From Methanothrix harundinacea 6Ac (GTDB taxonomy: Archaea > Halobacteriota > Methanosarcinia > Methanotrichales > Methanotrichaceae): a stretch of 64,000 bases of DNA. A model generated the notes under the pieces. The model did no database searches and had not been told where the DNA came from. It was given only the letters and a program-made list of their open reading frames with translations. The number at the start of each line of letters is the position of its first letter. The first letter of the stretch is position 1. This document shows, in pieces, positions 37,451-45,767 of the stretch. The DNA lies in NCBI RefSeq assembly GCF_000235565.1, contig NC_017527.1, positions 2,170,001 to 2,234,000 on the forward strand. The letters are read 5' to 3'. Both the position numbers and the translations under genes were made by a program.

Positions 37451-38605
37451 TCAATCGCCCTTATCCTCGACCGCGGTGGCCAGCCTCAGCCTCAGGGGAG
37501 GCTCGGGGGCGAGATCCAACGCCTCTCCCTTGAGGAACCTCTCCAGAAGCTCCCTCGCCACGAAGTCCGGGTACTGGACCGGGGGATGCTTCATGGTGCA
37601 AGCCGAGATCTCCAGGAGGGGGCCGCCGATCTTCCTGTCGATGGCCATCTTGCAGACCCTGATCGCGTCTATCGTCGATCCGCCGCTGTTGGGGGAGTCC
37701 TCCACCGAGAGCCTCAGCTCCAGGTTTATGGGGACGTCCCCGAAGATCCTCCCCTCCATCCGGAGAAAGCAGATCTTGTTGTCCTTCTGCCAGGGGACGT
37801 AGTCGGAGGGGCCTATGTGGATGTCGTCGGCCATCAGGGGGACGTCCAGGACCGACTGGACAGCCTCGGTCTTGGAGATCCTCTTGGACTTGAGCCGGTC
37901 CTGGCTGAGCATATTCAGAAAGTCGGTGTTTCCTCCGGTGTTCAGCTGGTAGGTCCGGTCGAGCTTACAGCCCCGGTCGTTGAAGAGCTTGGCGAGGGTC
38001 CTGTGGACGATGGTGGCTCCTATCTGGCTCTTGACGTCGTCCCCGACGATCGGGATCCCCGCCTCCTCGAACTTCTTCGCCCAGGCCGGGTCGGAGGCGA
38101 TGAAGACCGGCATGCAGTTGACGTACCCCACGCCGGCGTCCAGGGCGGCCTGGGCGTAGAAACGGCTAGCCTCCTCGGAGCCGACGGGCATGTAGTTTAT
38201 CAGGACCTCGGCGCCGCTCTCGTCCAGCTCCCTGACGACGTCGCAGGGCTCGCGGTCCGAGACGACGAAGGTCTTGCTATCGTCGTAGGAGGCCATGTGA
38301 GGGGCGACGCCGTCCAGGACCGGCCCCTTCTTCACCTCCACCCCCATGAAGGGGACGTTGGAGTAGAAGGTCTTGGTGCAGTTGGGCGGGGCGAAGATCG
38401 CCTCGCTGACGTCCTTTCCCACCTTCCTCTCATCGATGTCGAAGGCGGCCACCACCTCTATGTCCCCCGGCCTGTAGCCACCGACGGACCGATGCATCAG
38501 CCCTATCCAGTTATCGTCATCTGAATTTTTATAATATTCAATCCCCTGGATGAGAGAGCTGGCGCAATTGCCGAGACCTGCAATTGCTAATTTTATCTTT
38601 CCCAA
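37451..38605 (-). CDS. ino1: Inositol-3-phosphate synthase (myo-inositol-1-phosphate synthase)
   Basis: Converts glucose 6-phosphate to inositol 3-phosphate with bound NAD, the first step to phosphoinositide-type archaeal lipids and to di-myo-inositol phosphate. The 384-residue protein has an N-terminal Rossmann motif (LAIAGLGNCASSLIQGIEYY), the central VGDDVKSQIGATIVHRTLA that is a hallmark of the family and LNTGGNTDFLNM near the active site with catalytic lysines. The TTG start at 38605 has GGGAGG eight bases upstream. It stands alone on the minus strand. Confidence 0.93.
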   Translation of the reverse strand: MGKIKLAIAGLGNCASSLIQGIEYYKNSDDDNWIGLMHRSVGGYRPGDIEVVAAFDIDERKVGKDVSEAIFAPPNCTKTFYSNVPFMGVEVKKGPVLDGVAPHMASYDDSKTFVVSDREPCDVVRELDESGAEVLINYMPVGSEEASRFYAQAALDAGVGYVNCMPVFIASDPAWAKKFEEAGIPIVGDDVKSQIGATIVHRTLAKLFNDRGCKLDRTYQLNTGGNTDFLNMLSQDRLKSKRISKTEAVQSVLDVPLMADDIHIGPSDYVPWQKDNKICFLRMEGRIFGDVPINLELRLSVEDSPNSGGSTIDAIRVCKMAIDRKIGGPLLEISACTMKHPPVQYPDFVARELLERFLKGEALDLAPEPPLRLRLATAVEDKGD

Positions 38606-38942
38606 TCTCGTCGCCTCCCAAATTGACCTGAAGTAGTAAAGCTCGACGTGCTAGCGAGTATGCTACATTTCTATTAGATAAATCTATAGGCCATCGCGAA
38701 GGCCTAATTTGGGGTCTGCGCGGTCGACCGAAGTCAATTTTCTCCATCGAACCGTCCCCGACCTCCTATGGAAGATCCGTCCCAAAGCCTCCCTCCCAAA
38801 CCGTCTGAGGCTCGGGGGGCAGGACCGGCGGTGGCTCATAGACCGACGAGAGGGGGGGCAGGTCGGCTCTCAAAAGCGGGGTTATGCGTCCCCGCCCCGG
38901 GGGTGAGGCCGGCGGGCTCCGCCTATCCGGCGAAGGGACGAA
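38606..38942. other. 337-base intergenic region between pheA and ino1
   Basis: The half next to ino1 is AT-rich and holds TATA-like sites, GAGCTTTACTAC (about 38632-38645) and the palindromic TAGATAAATCTA (38675-38686), either of which could be the ino1 promoter. The half next to pheA (38700-38942) is GC-rich with runs of G and C; small inverted repeats such as GCCGG/CCGGC near the pheA end could act in 3' end formation. No gene or known RNA was recognised. Confidence 0.45.
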
Positions 38943-39755
38943 CTAGTCGGTCCGAGGGTAGGAGCCGAGGACCCTGGTCACCGCCGCCCTCTCCCTGATC
39001 CGCGCCAGGGCCTCCTTCACCTGGGGGTCGGAGGCGTGCCCCTCCAGGTCGATGAAGAAGTAGTAGTCTCCGAGGGCCCGCCTGCTCGGCCGGGACTCGA
39101 TCTTGGTGAGGTTGATCCCCCTAGTCGCAAACTCCCCCAGAACCTCCCAGAGGGCCCCCGGCTCCGTCCGCTCCAGGTAGAGGGCGAGGGAGGTCTTGTC
39201 CCTTCCCGTCGGCGCCGGCGCCGACCTTCCCACCACCGCAAAGCGGGTGACGTTCTCGTCGGAGTCCTGGACGTCCCTCTCGATCACCGCAAGGCCGTAC
39301 CTTCCAGCAGCCTCGGCGTCGGCGATCGCCGCCATCTCCGGAAACTCCTGGGCGAGGCGGGCGGCGTGGGAGGTGGATCCAGTAGTCCTCAGCTCTGCCT
39401 CCGGAAACCTCCTCTTGATGTAGCCCCTGCACTGGGCGAGGGCCTGGGGGTGGGAGAGGATCACCCTCACCCCCTCCGCCCCACCGCGGCCGAGGAGGCA
39501 GTGCCTTATTCTCAGGTTGATCTCTCCGACGATCTCGACATCGTGGCGGAGGAGGGAGTCGAGGGTCGCGCCGACGGAGCCCTCCAGGCTGTTCTCCAGG
39601 GGGACGACCCCCAGATCCGCATCCCCCACCTCAACGGCGGAGATCACCTCCTCGAAGTCCCGGAAGTAGCGGATCTCGGCTCCGGGGCTGAGCCGCCTTG
39701 CCGCCTTCTCCGAGAAGGTCCCCTCCGGCCCCAGGACCCCTATCAACGGGCTCAT
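38943..39755 (-). CDS. pheA: Prephenate dehydratase
   Basis: Converts prephenate to phenylpyruvate for phenylalanine synthesis. The 270-residue monofunctional form has the catalytic PDT domain (about 1-180: IGVLGPEGTFSEKAARRL, VPLENSLEGSVGATLD, with the GSTSHAARL Thr-region) and a C-terminal ACT domain (about 190-265: TSLALYLERTEPGALWEVLG and IESRPSRRALGDYYFFID), which binds phenylalanine for feedback control. The ATG at 39755 overlaps the HMG-CoA reductase stop (ATGA 39752-39755), so the two are cotranslated. Confidence 0.93.
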   Translation of the reverse strand: MSPLIGVLGPEGTFSEKAARRLSPGAEIRYFRDFEEVISAVEVGDADLGVVPLENSLEGSVGATLDSLLRHDVEIVGEINLRIRHCLLGRGGAEGVRVILSHPQALAQCRGYIKRRFPEAELRTTGSTSHAARLAQEFPEMAAIADAEAAGRYGLAVIERDVQDSDENVTRFAVVGRSAPAPTGRDKTSLALYLERTEPGALWEVLGEFATRGINLTKIESRPSRRALGDYYFFIDLEGHASDPQVKEALARIRERAAVTRVLGSYPRTD

Positions 39756-41008
39756 CTCATCCCGCTCAGCAGCTCCTTGGCCCGATCGACGTTGATCCTC
39801 TTCTCCGCCGCCATTTTACCCGCCACCGCCTCGATCTCATCCCCCTTAGCGCCGGCCTGGACGGCGACGTTCCGGGCGTGCAGAGACATGTGACCCCTCT
39901 GGATCCCCTCGGTGGCGAGGGCCCGGAGGGCGGCGAAGTTCTGGGCGAGGCCCACCGACGCCAGGATCCGGCCGAGGTCGTCGGCGGATCTGAGCCCCAG
40001 TACCCGGACGGCTGCCCTGGCGACGGGGTGGACCCTCGTCGCGCCCCCGACGGTCCCCACGGCGACGGGGAGCTCTATCGATCCGACGAGGTCACCGTCC
40101 CGGTTCTTCTCGTAGACGGAGAGGGACCTGTACATCCCACCCCGGGCGGCGTAGGAGTGGGCTCCGGCCTCAATCGCCCTGGTGTCGTTACCGGTCGCCA
40201 TGGTCACCGCCGTCACCCCGTTCATGATCCCCTTGTTGTGGGTGGCGGCCCGATAGGGGTCGCTCTCCGCCAGAGCGGAGGCGAGGACGATGCCGTCGAC
40301 GACCTCGGCCCCGCCGATCTCCTCGGCCTTGAAGACGGCCCGGGCGCGGGCGAGGCGGAGGTCCGCGAGGTTGGATATGATCCTGAGGTAGACCCTCCCG
40401 CCGGTGATCTCCTCGATGAAGGGGGCGAGGGCCTCGGCCATGGTGTTGACGGCGTTGGCGCCCATGGCGTCCCGGCAGTCGACAAGCAGGTGGACCACCA
40501 CCATCGGCCCCTTCCTCGTCTCGACGACCTCCGCCTCGACCCCGACGACCCCGCCCCCATGGCTGACGAGCATCGGGTCCTTCTCGTTCGCCCTCGCCGC
40601 GATCTCCCCAGAGCGGGCGAGGATGGCGAGCCGCGTTCCCCAGGGGTCATCGACCCCCGTCACCTGGATGAGGGCCCGCATCACGGGCTCGGTGCTGCTG
40701 GTGACGAAGCCACCCCCGGCGAGGGCCATCCTGGCCCCGTTGCTGGCGGCGGCGATCACCGAAGGCTCCTCCGTAGCCATGGGGACGAGCACCTCCCGGC
40801 CGTCGATGAGGAAGTTGGTGGCGATCCCCAGGGGTATCTGAAAGAGCCCCACCACGTTCTCGACCATCTTGTCGGCCTGATCGAGGGAGAGGCCCAGGCT
40901 GCCGATCGCCTCCACCTCCGCCTCGGAGAGACCAGAGTTCTCCGCCACCATCTTCAGCCGATCCGGCGCTGAAAGCTTATAAAACCCCGAAATTCTCGAC
41001 GTCTTCAA
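39752..41008 (-). CDS. hmgA: Hydroxymethylglutaryl-CoA reductase, class II
   Basis: Reduces HMG-CoA to mevalonate (or the reverse). The 418-residue sequence is the class II (bacterial/degradative-type) form: ENVVGLFQIPLGIATNFLID, the catalytic Glu in MATEEPSVIAAAS, DAMGANAVNTMAE and THNKGIMNG with the catalytic Lys region, with a helical C-terminal flap with the family His lost from view. In archaea this enzyme feeds mevalonate for isoprenoid lipids, so a biosynthetic role is expected despite the family name. The TTG start at 41008 has GGAGG seven bases upstream. Confidence 0.92.
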   Translation of the reverse strand: MKTSRISGFYKLSAPDRLKMVAENSGLSEAEVEAIGSLGLSLDQADKMVENVVGLFQIPLGIATNFLIDGREVLVPMATEEPSVIAAASNGARMALAGGGFVTSSTEPVMRALIQVTGVDDPWGTRLAILARSGEIAARANEKDPMLVSHGGGVVGVEAEVVETRKGPMVVVHLLVDCRDAMGANAVNTMAEALAPFIEEITGGRVYLRIISNLADLRLARARAVFKAEEIGGAEVVDGIVLASALAESDPYRAATHNKGIMNGVTAVTMATGNDTRAIEAGAHSYAARGGMYRSLSVYEKNRDGDLVGSIELPVAVGTVGGATRVHPVARAAVRVLGLRSADDLGRILASVGLAQNFAALRALATEGIQRGHMSLHARNVAVQAGAKGDEIEAVAGKMAAEKRINVDRAKELLSGMR

Positions 41009-41092
41009 TGAAAATCCTCCACGAAGCCCAGAGAGGGGAAAGCTCGTCCCCGGAGGGGAAAAACTTTATGCCAGCCGGCACCTCCTTTTTTT

Positions 41093-42628
41093 GTGGACGG
41101 ATCGCCGACTTTGAGGGTGGACGAGGAGATCGCAAGGCTCGAGAAGGCGGTGGGGACCCTCAGCCCCGTCCAGAAGATGCTCCTGGGGACCGACGGCTCC
41201 GTCACCTGCCTTCTGGAGGTGGTCACCGGAAGCCCCGTCGAGATCGAGACCCTCGTCCAGAGGGTGGTGGCCGCCGATGAGGCGACGGCCCGGGAGCTGG
41301 AGATCGAGGCCGGCGATGAGGTGAACTACCGGGTGGTGAAGCTGAAGAGCTCCGCCTCGGGGGAGACCCTGATCCACGCCGCCTCCCTCACCCCCATCAA
41401 GCGGCTCGAGGACCGGTTCAAGACCGACCTGATGCGGGCGGATATGCCGATCGGTACGATCCTGAAGAGGCACCGGATCGAGTCGAGGCGCGACCTCCTG
41501 AGGTTCCGGGCCCTGAAGGAGGCGGCCGATTTGAGAGGGATCTTCGGCGTCCTCTCCAAAGAGCCCCTCCTCTCCAGGGAGTACAAGATCATCCGACATG
41601 GGAGGCCCCTGATGGCCATCACCGAGACCTTCCCCTATCACAAGTTCCAGGAGAGGAGGAGGGTGATAGTCCAGACCCCCTCTCGGATCCACATCACCCT
41701 CACCGACCTCGCCGGAGACCTGGGGCGCGTCGACGGGGGGGTCGGGATAGCCCTGGAGGAGCCCTCCATCCTGGTGGAGGCGGAGCGGGGCGAGGGCCTC
41801 ACCGTCCGGGGCGAGGGCGCCGACAGGGCGAGGGCGGCGGCCCTCGGGGCGATGGAGAGCTTCGGCCTCGGCGGCGCCGATATAAGGATCAGGTCCTCCT
41901 ACCAGCAGCACGTAGGCCTCGGCGGTGGGACCCAGCTCGCCATGGCCGTGGCCAAGGCCCTATGCGAGCTATACGGCCGATCACCTCCGGCCCGGGAGAT
42001 CGCGAAGGCCGTTGAGAGGGGCGGGACGAGCGGGATAGGGGTCGCCGCCTTCGAGGGGGGAGGGTTCATCGTCGACGGAGGCCACTCCTTCGGCCCGGGA
42101 AGGGAGAAGGTGGACTATCGCCCCTCCTCCGCCTCCCCGGGGGTCGCGCCACCGCCGGTGATCATGAGGGCCGAAGTTCCGAGGGACTGGAGGTTTATCC
42201 TGGTGATCCCGAATCTGCCGAAGGGCGCCCACGGCCGCCACGAGGCCGACGTCTTCGGGGCCTTCTGTCCCGTCCCGAAGGAGGAGGTGGCAGAGCTCTG
42301 CCGCGAGATCCTGGTCAGGATGATGCCGGCGGTCATGACGGGGGAGATCGAGGGCTTCGGGGCGGCTGTGAACAGGATCCAGGCCCTGGGGTTCAAGAGG
42401 GTGGAGGTGGAGCTCCAGGACCCGCTCGTCCGAAGGCTGATGGAGGAGATGAGGGAGGCGGGAGCCGCCGGGTCGGGGCTCAGCTCCTTCGGCCCGACGG
42501 TCTACGCCGTCGCCGACTCCGGCGTGCGAGAGATCGAGGCGGCGGCGAGGGAGGTCATGGAGGAGAGAGGGGGCGAGGTCGTCGTCACCAGCTCCCAAAA
42601 CTCCGGCGCGGAGACGAGGATCTGCTGA
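41093..42628 (+). CDS. Fusion of chorismate-lyase-like domain and beta-RFAP synthase
   Basis: A 511-residue protein joining two steps of methanopterin synthesis. Residues 1-190 match the archaeal chorismate lyase family (DUF98; LSPVQKMLLGTDGSVTCLLE, AREIEIEAGDEV-like block, ITETFPYHKFQ) that makes 4-hydroxybenzoate. Residues about 190-511 are the GHMP-type beta-ribofuranosylaminobenzene 5'-phosphate synthase (TPSRIHITLTDLAGDLGRVD, the loop QQHVGLGGGTQLAMAVAKAL, GGTSGIGVAAFEGGGFIVDG). The GTG start at 41093 sits about 27 bases after a TATA-like CTTTATG (41064-41070), so the mRNA is probably leaderless. It is divergent from the HMG-CoA reductase. Confidence 0.87.
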   Translation: MDGSPTLRVDEEIARLEKAVGTLSPVQKMLLGTDGSVTCLLEVVTGSPVEIETLVQRVVAADEATARELEIEAGDEVNYRVVKLKSSASGETLIHAASLTPIKRLEDRFKTDLMRADMPIGTILKRHRIESRRDLLRFRALKEAADLRGIFGVLSKEPLLSREYKIIRHGRPLMAITETFPYHKFQERRRVIVQTPSRIHITLTDLAGDLGRVDGGVGIALEEPSILVEAERGEGLTVRGEGADRARAAALGAMESFGLGGADIRIRSSYQQHVGLGGGTQLAMAVAKALCELYGRSPPAREIAKAVERGGTSGIGVAAFEGGGFIVDGGHSFGPGREKVDYRPSSASPGVAPPPVIMRAEVPRDWRFILVIPNLPKGAHGRHEADVFGAFCPVPKEEVAELCREILVRMMPAVMTGEIEGFGAAVNRIQALGFKRVEVELQDPLVRRLMEEMREAGAAGSGLSSFGPTVYAVADSGVREIEAAAREVMEERGGEVVVTSSQNSGAETRIC

Positions 42629-42656
42629 CCTCAGAGCCCCGATTGTACCGATTATT

Positions 42657-43730
42657 ATGGACGGGATGAAAGAGATGGACGAGATTCAAAGGCTTCTTGA
42701 ACGGCTGAGCAACGCCCACGGGATATCGGGACGGGAGGGATCGATCCAGGAGATCCTCCGGGAGGAGATGGGACACCTCGTCGACGATGTGAGGATCGAC
42801 AACCTCGGAAACCTCGTCGCCACCAGAAGGGGAAGGCGGCCGTCGGTGATGATCGCAGCCCACATCGACGAGATCGGCCTCATGACCAAGTACGTAGACG
42901 AGAAGGGGTTCATCCGGTTCGTCACCATCGGAGGCTGGTTCGACCAGACCCTCCTCAACCAGAGGGTGATCATCCACGCCGATTCCGGGCCGATATGGGG
43001 CGTCATCGGGTCGAAGCCCCCCCACGTCATGACCCCCGAAGATCGGAAGAAGCCGATCGAGGTGAAGGATATGTTCGTCGACGCCGGCTGCGAAAGCCAG
43101 GAGGAGGCCTTGGGGCTTGGGATCAAGCCCGGAACCCCCATGAGCATCGATCGGACCTTCGCCAGGCTCGCCGGGGACAGGGTGACGGGGAAGGCCTTCG
43201 ACAACCGCGCCGGTGTGGTCATGATGATCGAGGCCCTCAAGAGGACGAGGACGGAGTCGACGATCTTCGCCGTGGGGACGGTCCAGGAGGAGGTGGGGCT
43301 GAAGGGGGCGAGGACCTCCGCCTTCGGCCTCTCTCCCGACGTCGCTCTCGCAACGGACGTCACCATCCCAGGAGACCATCCGGGGATCGACAAGAAGGAT
43401 TCGCCCCTCGAGATAGGAAAGGGTCCGGTGGTGATCATCGCCGACGCCTCAGGGCGGGGGATCATCACCACCTCGAAGGTCGTATCCTGGCTCGCCGAGA
43501 CGGCGAAGGAGTTCGAGATCCCCGTCCAGATGGAGGTCTCCGGCGGCGGCACCACCGACGCCACGGCGATCCAGCTCACCCGGGAGGGGATCCATACGGG
43601 GGTGATCAGCGTCGCCACCCGTTACATCCACTCCCCCGTCGAGGTCCTGAGCCTGAAGGACGTCGATGCCTGCGCCGAGCTGATCGCCCGGGCCCTGGAG
43701 ACGGCGGAGAGGTACTTCAAGCCCGATTGA
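42657..43730 (+). CDS. M42 family metallopeptidase
   Basis: Cytosolic aminopeptidase-like zinc enzyme of 357 residues of the M42 (TET/endoglucanase-like) family. Metal-binding blocks are visible: AAHIDEIGLM (His, Asp), FDNRAGVV (Asp), VQEEVGLKG (two Glu), ATDVTIPGDHP (Asp) and the late YIHSPVEV (His). Such enzymes form tetrahedral dodecamers that trim peptides, consistent with the proteolysis genes elsewhere in the window. It follows the RFAP synthase gene by 28 bases, but the link is probably only transcriptional. ATG 42657 or 42666 may be used. Confidence 0.9.
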   Translation: MDGMKEMDEIQRLLERLSNAHGISGREGSIQEILREEMGHLVDDVRIDNLGNLVATRRGRRPSVMIAAHIDEIGLMTKYVDEKGFIRFVTIGGWFDQTLLNQRVIIHADSGPIWGVIGSKPPHVMTPEDRKKPIEVKDMFVDAGCESQEEALGLGIKPGTPMSIDRTFARLAGDRVTGKAFDNRAGVVMMIEALKRTRTESTIFAVGTVQEEVGLKGARTSAFGLSPDVALATDVTIPGDHPGIDKKDSPLEIGKGPVVIIADASGRGIITTSKVVSWLAETAKEFEIPVQMEVSGGGTTDATAIQLTREGIHTGVISVATRYIHSPVEVLSLKDVDACAELIARALETAERYFKPD

Positions 43731-43875
43731 TACGGCCACCGATCTCGGCAGAAGGCCGAAGCTCACCTATTTTTCCAAGATCGTATCTCCCAAGAGCCTC
43801 ATGCCCTGGGGGATGGACCGCCAAAAAGAGGGATGATGATAGCGCCCTCCGCGAGGAGGGCGCCCTTCTGGAGAG

Positions 43876-43986
43876 CTAGCTGCCGCCTATCAGGCTTATG
43901 ACCGTATAGGCCAGGAGCGTTCCTACGACTAATACCACCGCGAAAGCTGGAAAAGCGATCCCTGAGGATATCATCTCTACTGCCAT
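43876..43986 (-). CDS. 36-residue membrane microprotein downstream of uspA
   Basis: A short frame of 36 codons (ATG 43986, TAG 43876) gives a Glu-bearing N-terminus MAVEMISSG, then one hydrophobic helix AFAVVLVVGTLLAYTVISLI and a Gly-Gly-Ser end. The frame starts 7 bases after the UspA stop on the same strand, so it is likely cotranscribed. It is too short for routine gene callers. Its single transmembrane helix suggests a small regulatory or structural membrane peptide; I do not recognise a family. Confidence 0.55.
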   Translation of the reverse strand: MAVEMISSGIAFPAFAVVLVVGTLLAYTVISLIGGS

Positions 43987-43992
43987 CTTCGA

Positions 43993-44424
43993 TCATCTCA
44001 CTACGAGGACGGGGCAGGATGCCCAATACAGAACTTTCTGGACGACGCTTCCGATGAGGAGCTTGGTGACGCCGCTCTCACCATGGCTTCCCATGACGAT
44101 CAGATCGACCTCCTCGGTCCTGGCGAGGTCGACGATGGCGTTGGCAGGAGCCCCGGACCTGACCATCGTCTCGACGGCCACACCGGCCTCGTCGGCCATC
44201 TTCTTGATATCAGCTACGGCCTTCTCTCCGCTGGCCTGGAGCTTCGCCTCGATCTCCTTCTTGTCCGCGCCCAGCTGCCTGACGGCGCTGGCCACCACGA
44301 CCTCATTCACTATGTAAACTCCGAGCAGCTTCGCGCCCGTGGCCTTGGCCAGGTCTACGGCGTGCTCTACTGCGACCTTGGACTTGGCGGAGCCGTCTGT
44401 AGCAACTAAAATCCGATCATACAT
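43993..44424 (-). CDS. Universal stress protein UspA family
   Basis: A 143-residue UspA-type protein. The Rossmann-like fold starts MYDRILVATDGSAKS and has the ATP-binding signature GSHGESGVTKLLIGSVVQKVL with G-x2-G-x9-G-S. These proteins bind ATP and act in stress responses. The ATG at 44424 after a GAGGTG sequence is chosen over a longer frame to 44463. TATA-like ATTTATAT at 44491-44498 gives a leader of about 44 bases. A paralogue is 142 bases upstream and the 36-residue microprotein follows. Confidence 0.9.
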   Translation of the reverse strand: MYDRILVATDGSAKSKVAVEHAVDLAKATGAKLLGVYIVNEVVVASAVRQLGADKKEIEAKLQASGEKAVADIKKMADEAGVAVETMVRSGAPANAIVDLARTEEVDLIVMGSHGESGVTKLLIGSVVQKVLYWASCPVLVVR

Positions 44425-44490
44425 CTTATCACACCTCTCAAATCTCCCTACAACCTTCCGCACCTTTTGAGTTTATCCATTACGCCTTTG

Positions 44491-44498
44491 ATATAAAT
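44491..44498 (-). promoter_or_regulatory. TATA box of the uspA-microprotein unit
   Basis: On the minus strand the element reads ATTTATAT, in the context CCTATTTATATCAAAGG. It lies about 67 bases ahead of the ATG at 44424, so transcription would start near 44468. It stands in the 142-base gap after the second UspA gene, suggesting separate control of the two paralogues. Confidence 0.5.
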
Positions 44499-44566
44499 AG
44501 GTATCTTTCCGATACCGGCATCAAGAAGCCTTATAAAGGGGATAAATACGCCGCTGCAAGCCCCGG

Positions 44567-45007
44567 TCATCTCACTATCATCACCGGCGCTGTGGACCAG
44601 TTCAGGACCTTCTCGGCGACGCTCCCGATCAGCTTCGAAGATATCCCCCCTTCGCCGTGGCTTCCCATCAGGATCAGGTCGACCCCCTCGATCTCCGCCG
44701 TCTCCAGGATCCTGGAGGCGGGGTCCCCCTCCTTTATGATGGGCTCCACCCGGACCCCTGCGGCCTCGCCCATCTTGGTGACCTCCGAGACTACCTTCTC
44801 GGCGGAGGCCTTTAGGGCCCGCCTCAGATCCTCCTGACGGAAACCCCTGCCGATCATGGAGGCGATGACCCTGGATATCGCCATCTCGTTTATGACGTAG
44901 AGGACGAGGACTTCGGACCCCAGGGACTTCGCGAGCTTGATCCCGGACCTGCTGGAATTCATCGAGGCGGCGGAGCCGTCGGTGGCTATCAGGATCTTCT
45001 CGTACAT
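44567..45007 (-). CDS. Universal stress protein UspA family
   Basis: UspA-type protein of 146 residues, paralogue of the neighbour. MYEKILIATDGSAAS begins the fold and GSHGEGGISSKLIGSVAEKVL is the ATP-binding loop. The ATG at 45007 is preceded by AGGTGTCATAAT, close to the GAGGTGTGATAAG leader before the other UspA gene. It follows purE by 25 bases on the same strand and may share its transcript. Confidence 0.9.
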   Translation of the reverse strand: MYEKILIATDGSAASMNSSRSGIKLAKSLGSEVLVLYVINEMAISRVIASMIGRGFRQEDLRRALKASAEKVVSEVTKMGEAAGVRVEPIIKEGDPASRILETAEIEGVDLILMGSHGEGGISSKLIGSVAEKVLNWSTAPVMIVR

Positions 45008-45032
45008 ATTATGACACCTATCGGATCTATCC

Positions 45033-45434
45033 TCATCCCTGGGGCCGCTCCTTCGCCCCCAAGATCCTCACCGCCAGGAGGGCTCCGTTCTCCCCGGCGT
45101 CGATCCCGACGCAGGCGACGGGTACCCCCGGCGGCATCTGGGAGATGGCGAGGAGAGCGTCGAGGCCCCCCAGCTTTGCGCTCACCGGAACCCCGATCAC
45201 CGGCCGATCCGTCCGAGAGGCGATGAAGCCGGGGAGGGCGGCGGAGAGCCCGGCGACGGCTATGAAGACCTTCGCATCCGTCTCCTTTATGTACAGCTCC
45301 AGATCCAGGGGGTTTCTGTGGGCCGAGAGAACCCTCTCGTCGTAGTCGACCCCCTTCTCCACCAGGACCCGGAGGACCTTCTCCACCACGGGCCGGTCCG
45401 ATTTGGACCCCGATATGACGGCGATCTCGGTCAT
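45033..45434 (-). CDS. purE: PurE, N5-CAIR mutase / AIR carboxylase
   Basis: De novo purine synthesis enzyme that makes 4-carboxyaminoimidazole ribonucleotide. The 133-residue domain has the family blocks [16 protein letters not shown] at the N-terminus, [13 protein letters not shown] and [23 protein letters not shown]. It is at the short end for PurE and has no PurK fusion, so it could be the class I mutase or the class II carboxylase; the missing purK cannot be judged in this window. The ATG at 45434 is preferred to an in-frame TTG at 45443. It follows the chorismate mutase gene by 48 bases. Confidence 0.88.
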   Translation of the reverse strand: MTEIAVISGSKSDRPVVEKVLRVLVEKGVDYDERVLSAHRNPLDLELYIKETDAKVFIAVAGLSAALPGFIASRTDRPVIGVPVSAKLGGLDALLAISQMPPGVPVACVGIDAGENGALLAVRILGAKERPQG

Positions 45435-45482
45435 GGCACCCAAACCTTCCGTTTTCTCAGCCTGAGGGGCTCAAACTTAAGG

Positions 45483-45767
45483 CTAGGGGAGGTTGTTCTC
45501 CCCCAGGAGCTCGTGCTGCTTCTCCAGGCTCATCCTGATCAGGATCGCGAAGATCTCCTTCACGGCGCCGGCGTCCAGGCCGAGCTCCGTCGCCATATCG
45601 AGGGCGCGCTTCATCACCAGCTTCTCCTGGTTTTTGTCCTCGATTCCGACGCCCAAGGCTCGCTTGGCCTCGAAGATATCCTCCGCCAGCCTCACCCGCT
45701 CGTAGATCAGCGCTATTATATCCCGGTCAACTTTTTGGACTTCTGCGCGGAGATCTTCCAGGCTCAT
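45483..45767 (-). CDS. aroQ: Chorismate mutase, AroQ class
   Basis: All-helical chorismate mutase (94 residues) that makes prephenate for phenylalanine and tyrosine; it supplies the prephenate dehydratase found at 38.9-39.8 kb. The three-helix AroQ pattern is visible: LEDLRAEVQKVDRDIIALIY (conserved Arg), ERVRLAEDIFEAKRALG and EDKNQEKLVMKRALDMATEL. Start at ATG 45767 overlaps the shikimate kinase stop by ATGA (45764-45767), so the pair is translationally coupled. Confidence 0.88.
   Translation of the reverse strand: MSLEDLRAEVQKVDRDIIALIYERVRLAEDIFEAKRALGVGIEDKNQEKLVMKRALDMATELGLDAGAVKEIFAILIRMSLEKQHELLGENNLP

Noticed and set aside
37274-38524. Plus-strand frame of 416 codons opposite ino1
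   Set aside because: Antisense to a clear inositol-phosphate synthase, and rich in residues produced by GC-skewed complement codons.
38700-38942. GC-rich stretch as a possible structured RNA gene
   Set aside because: Only short inverted repeats are present and no known RNA motif could be recognised; not enough to call a gene.
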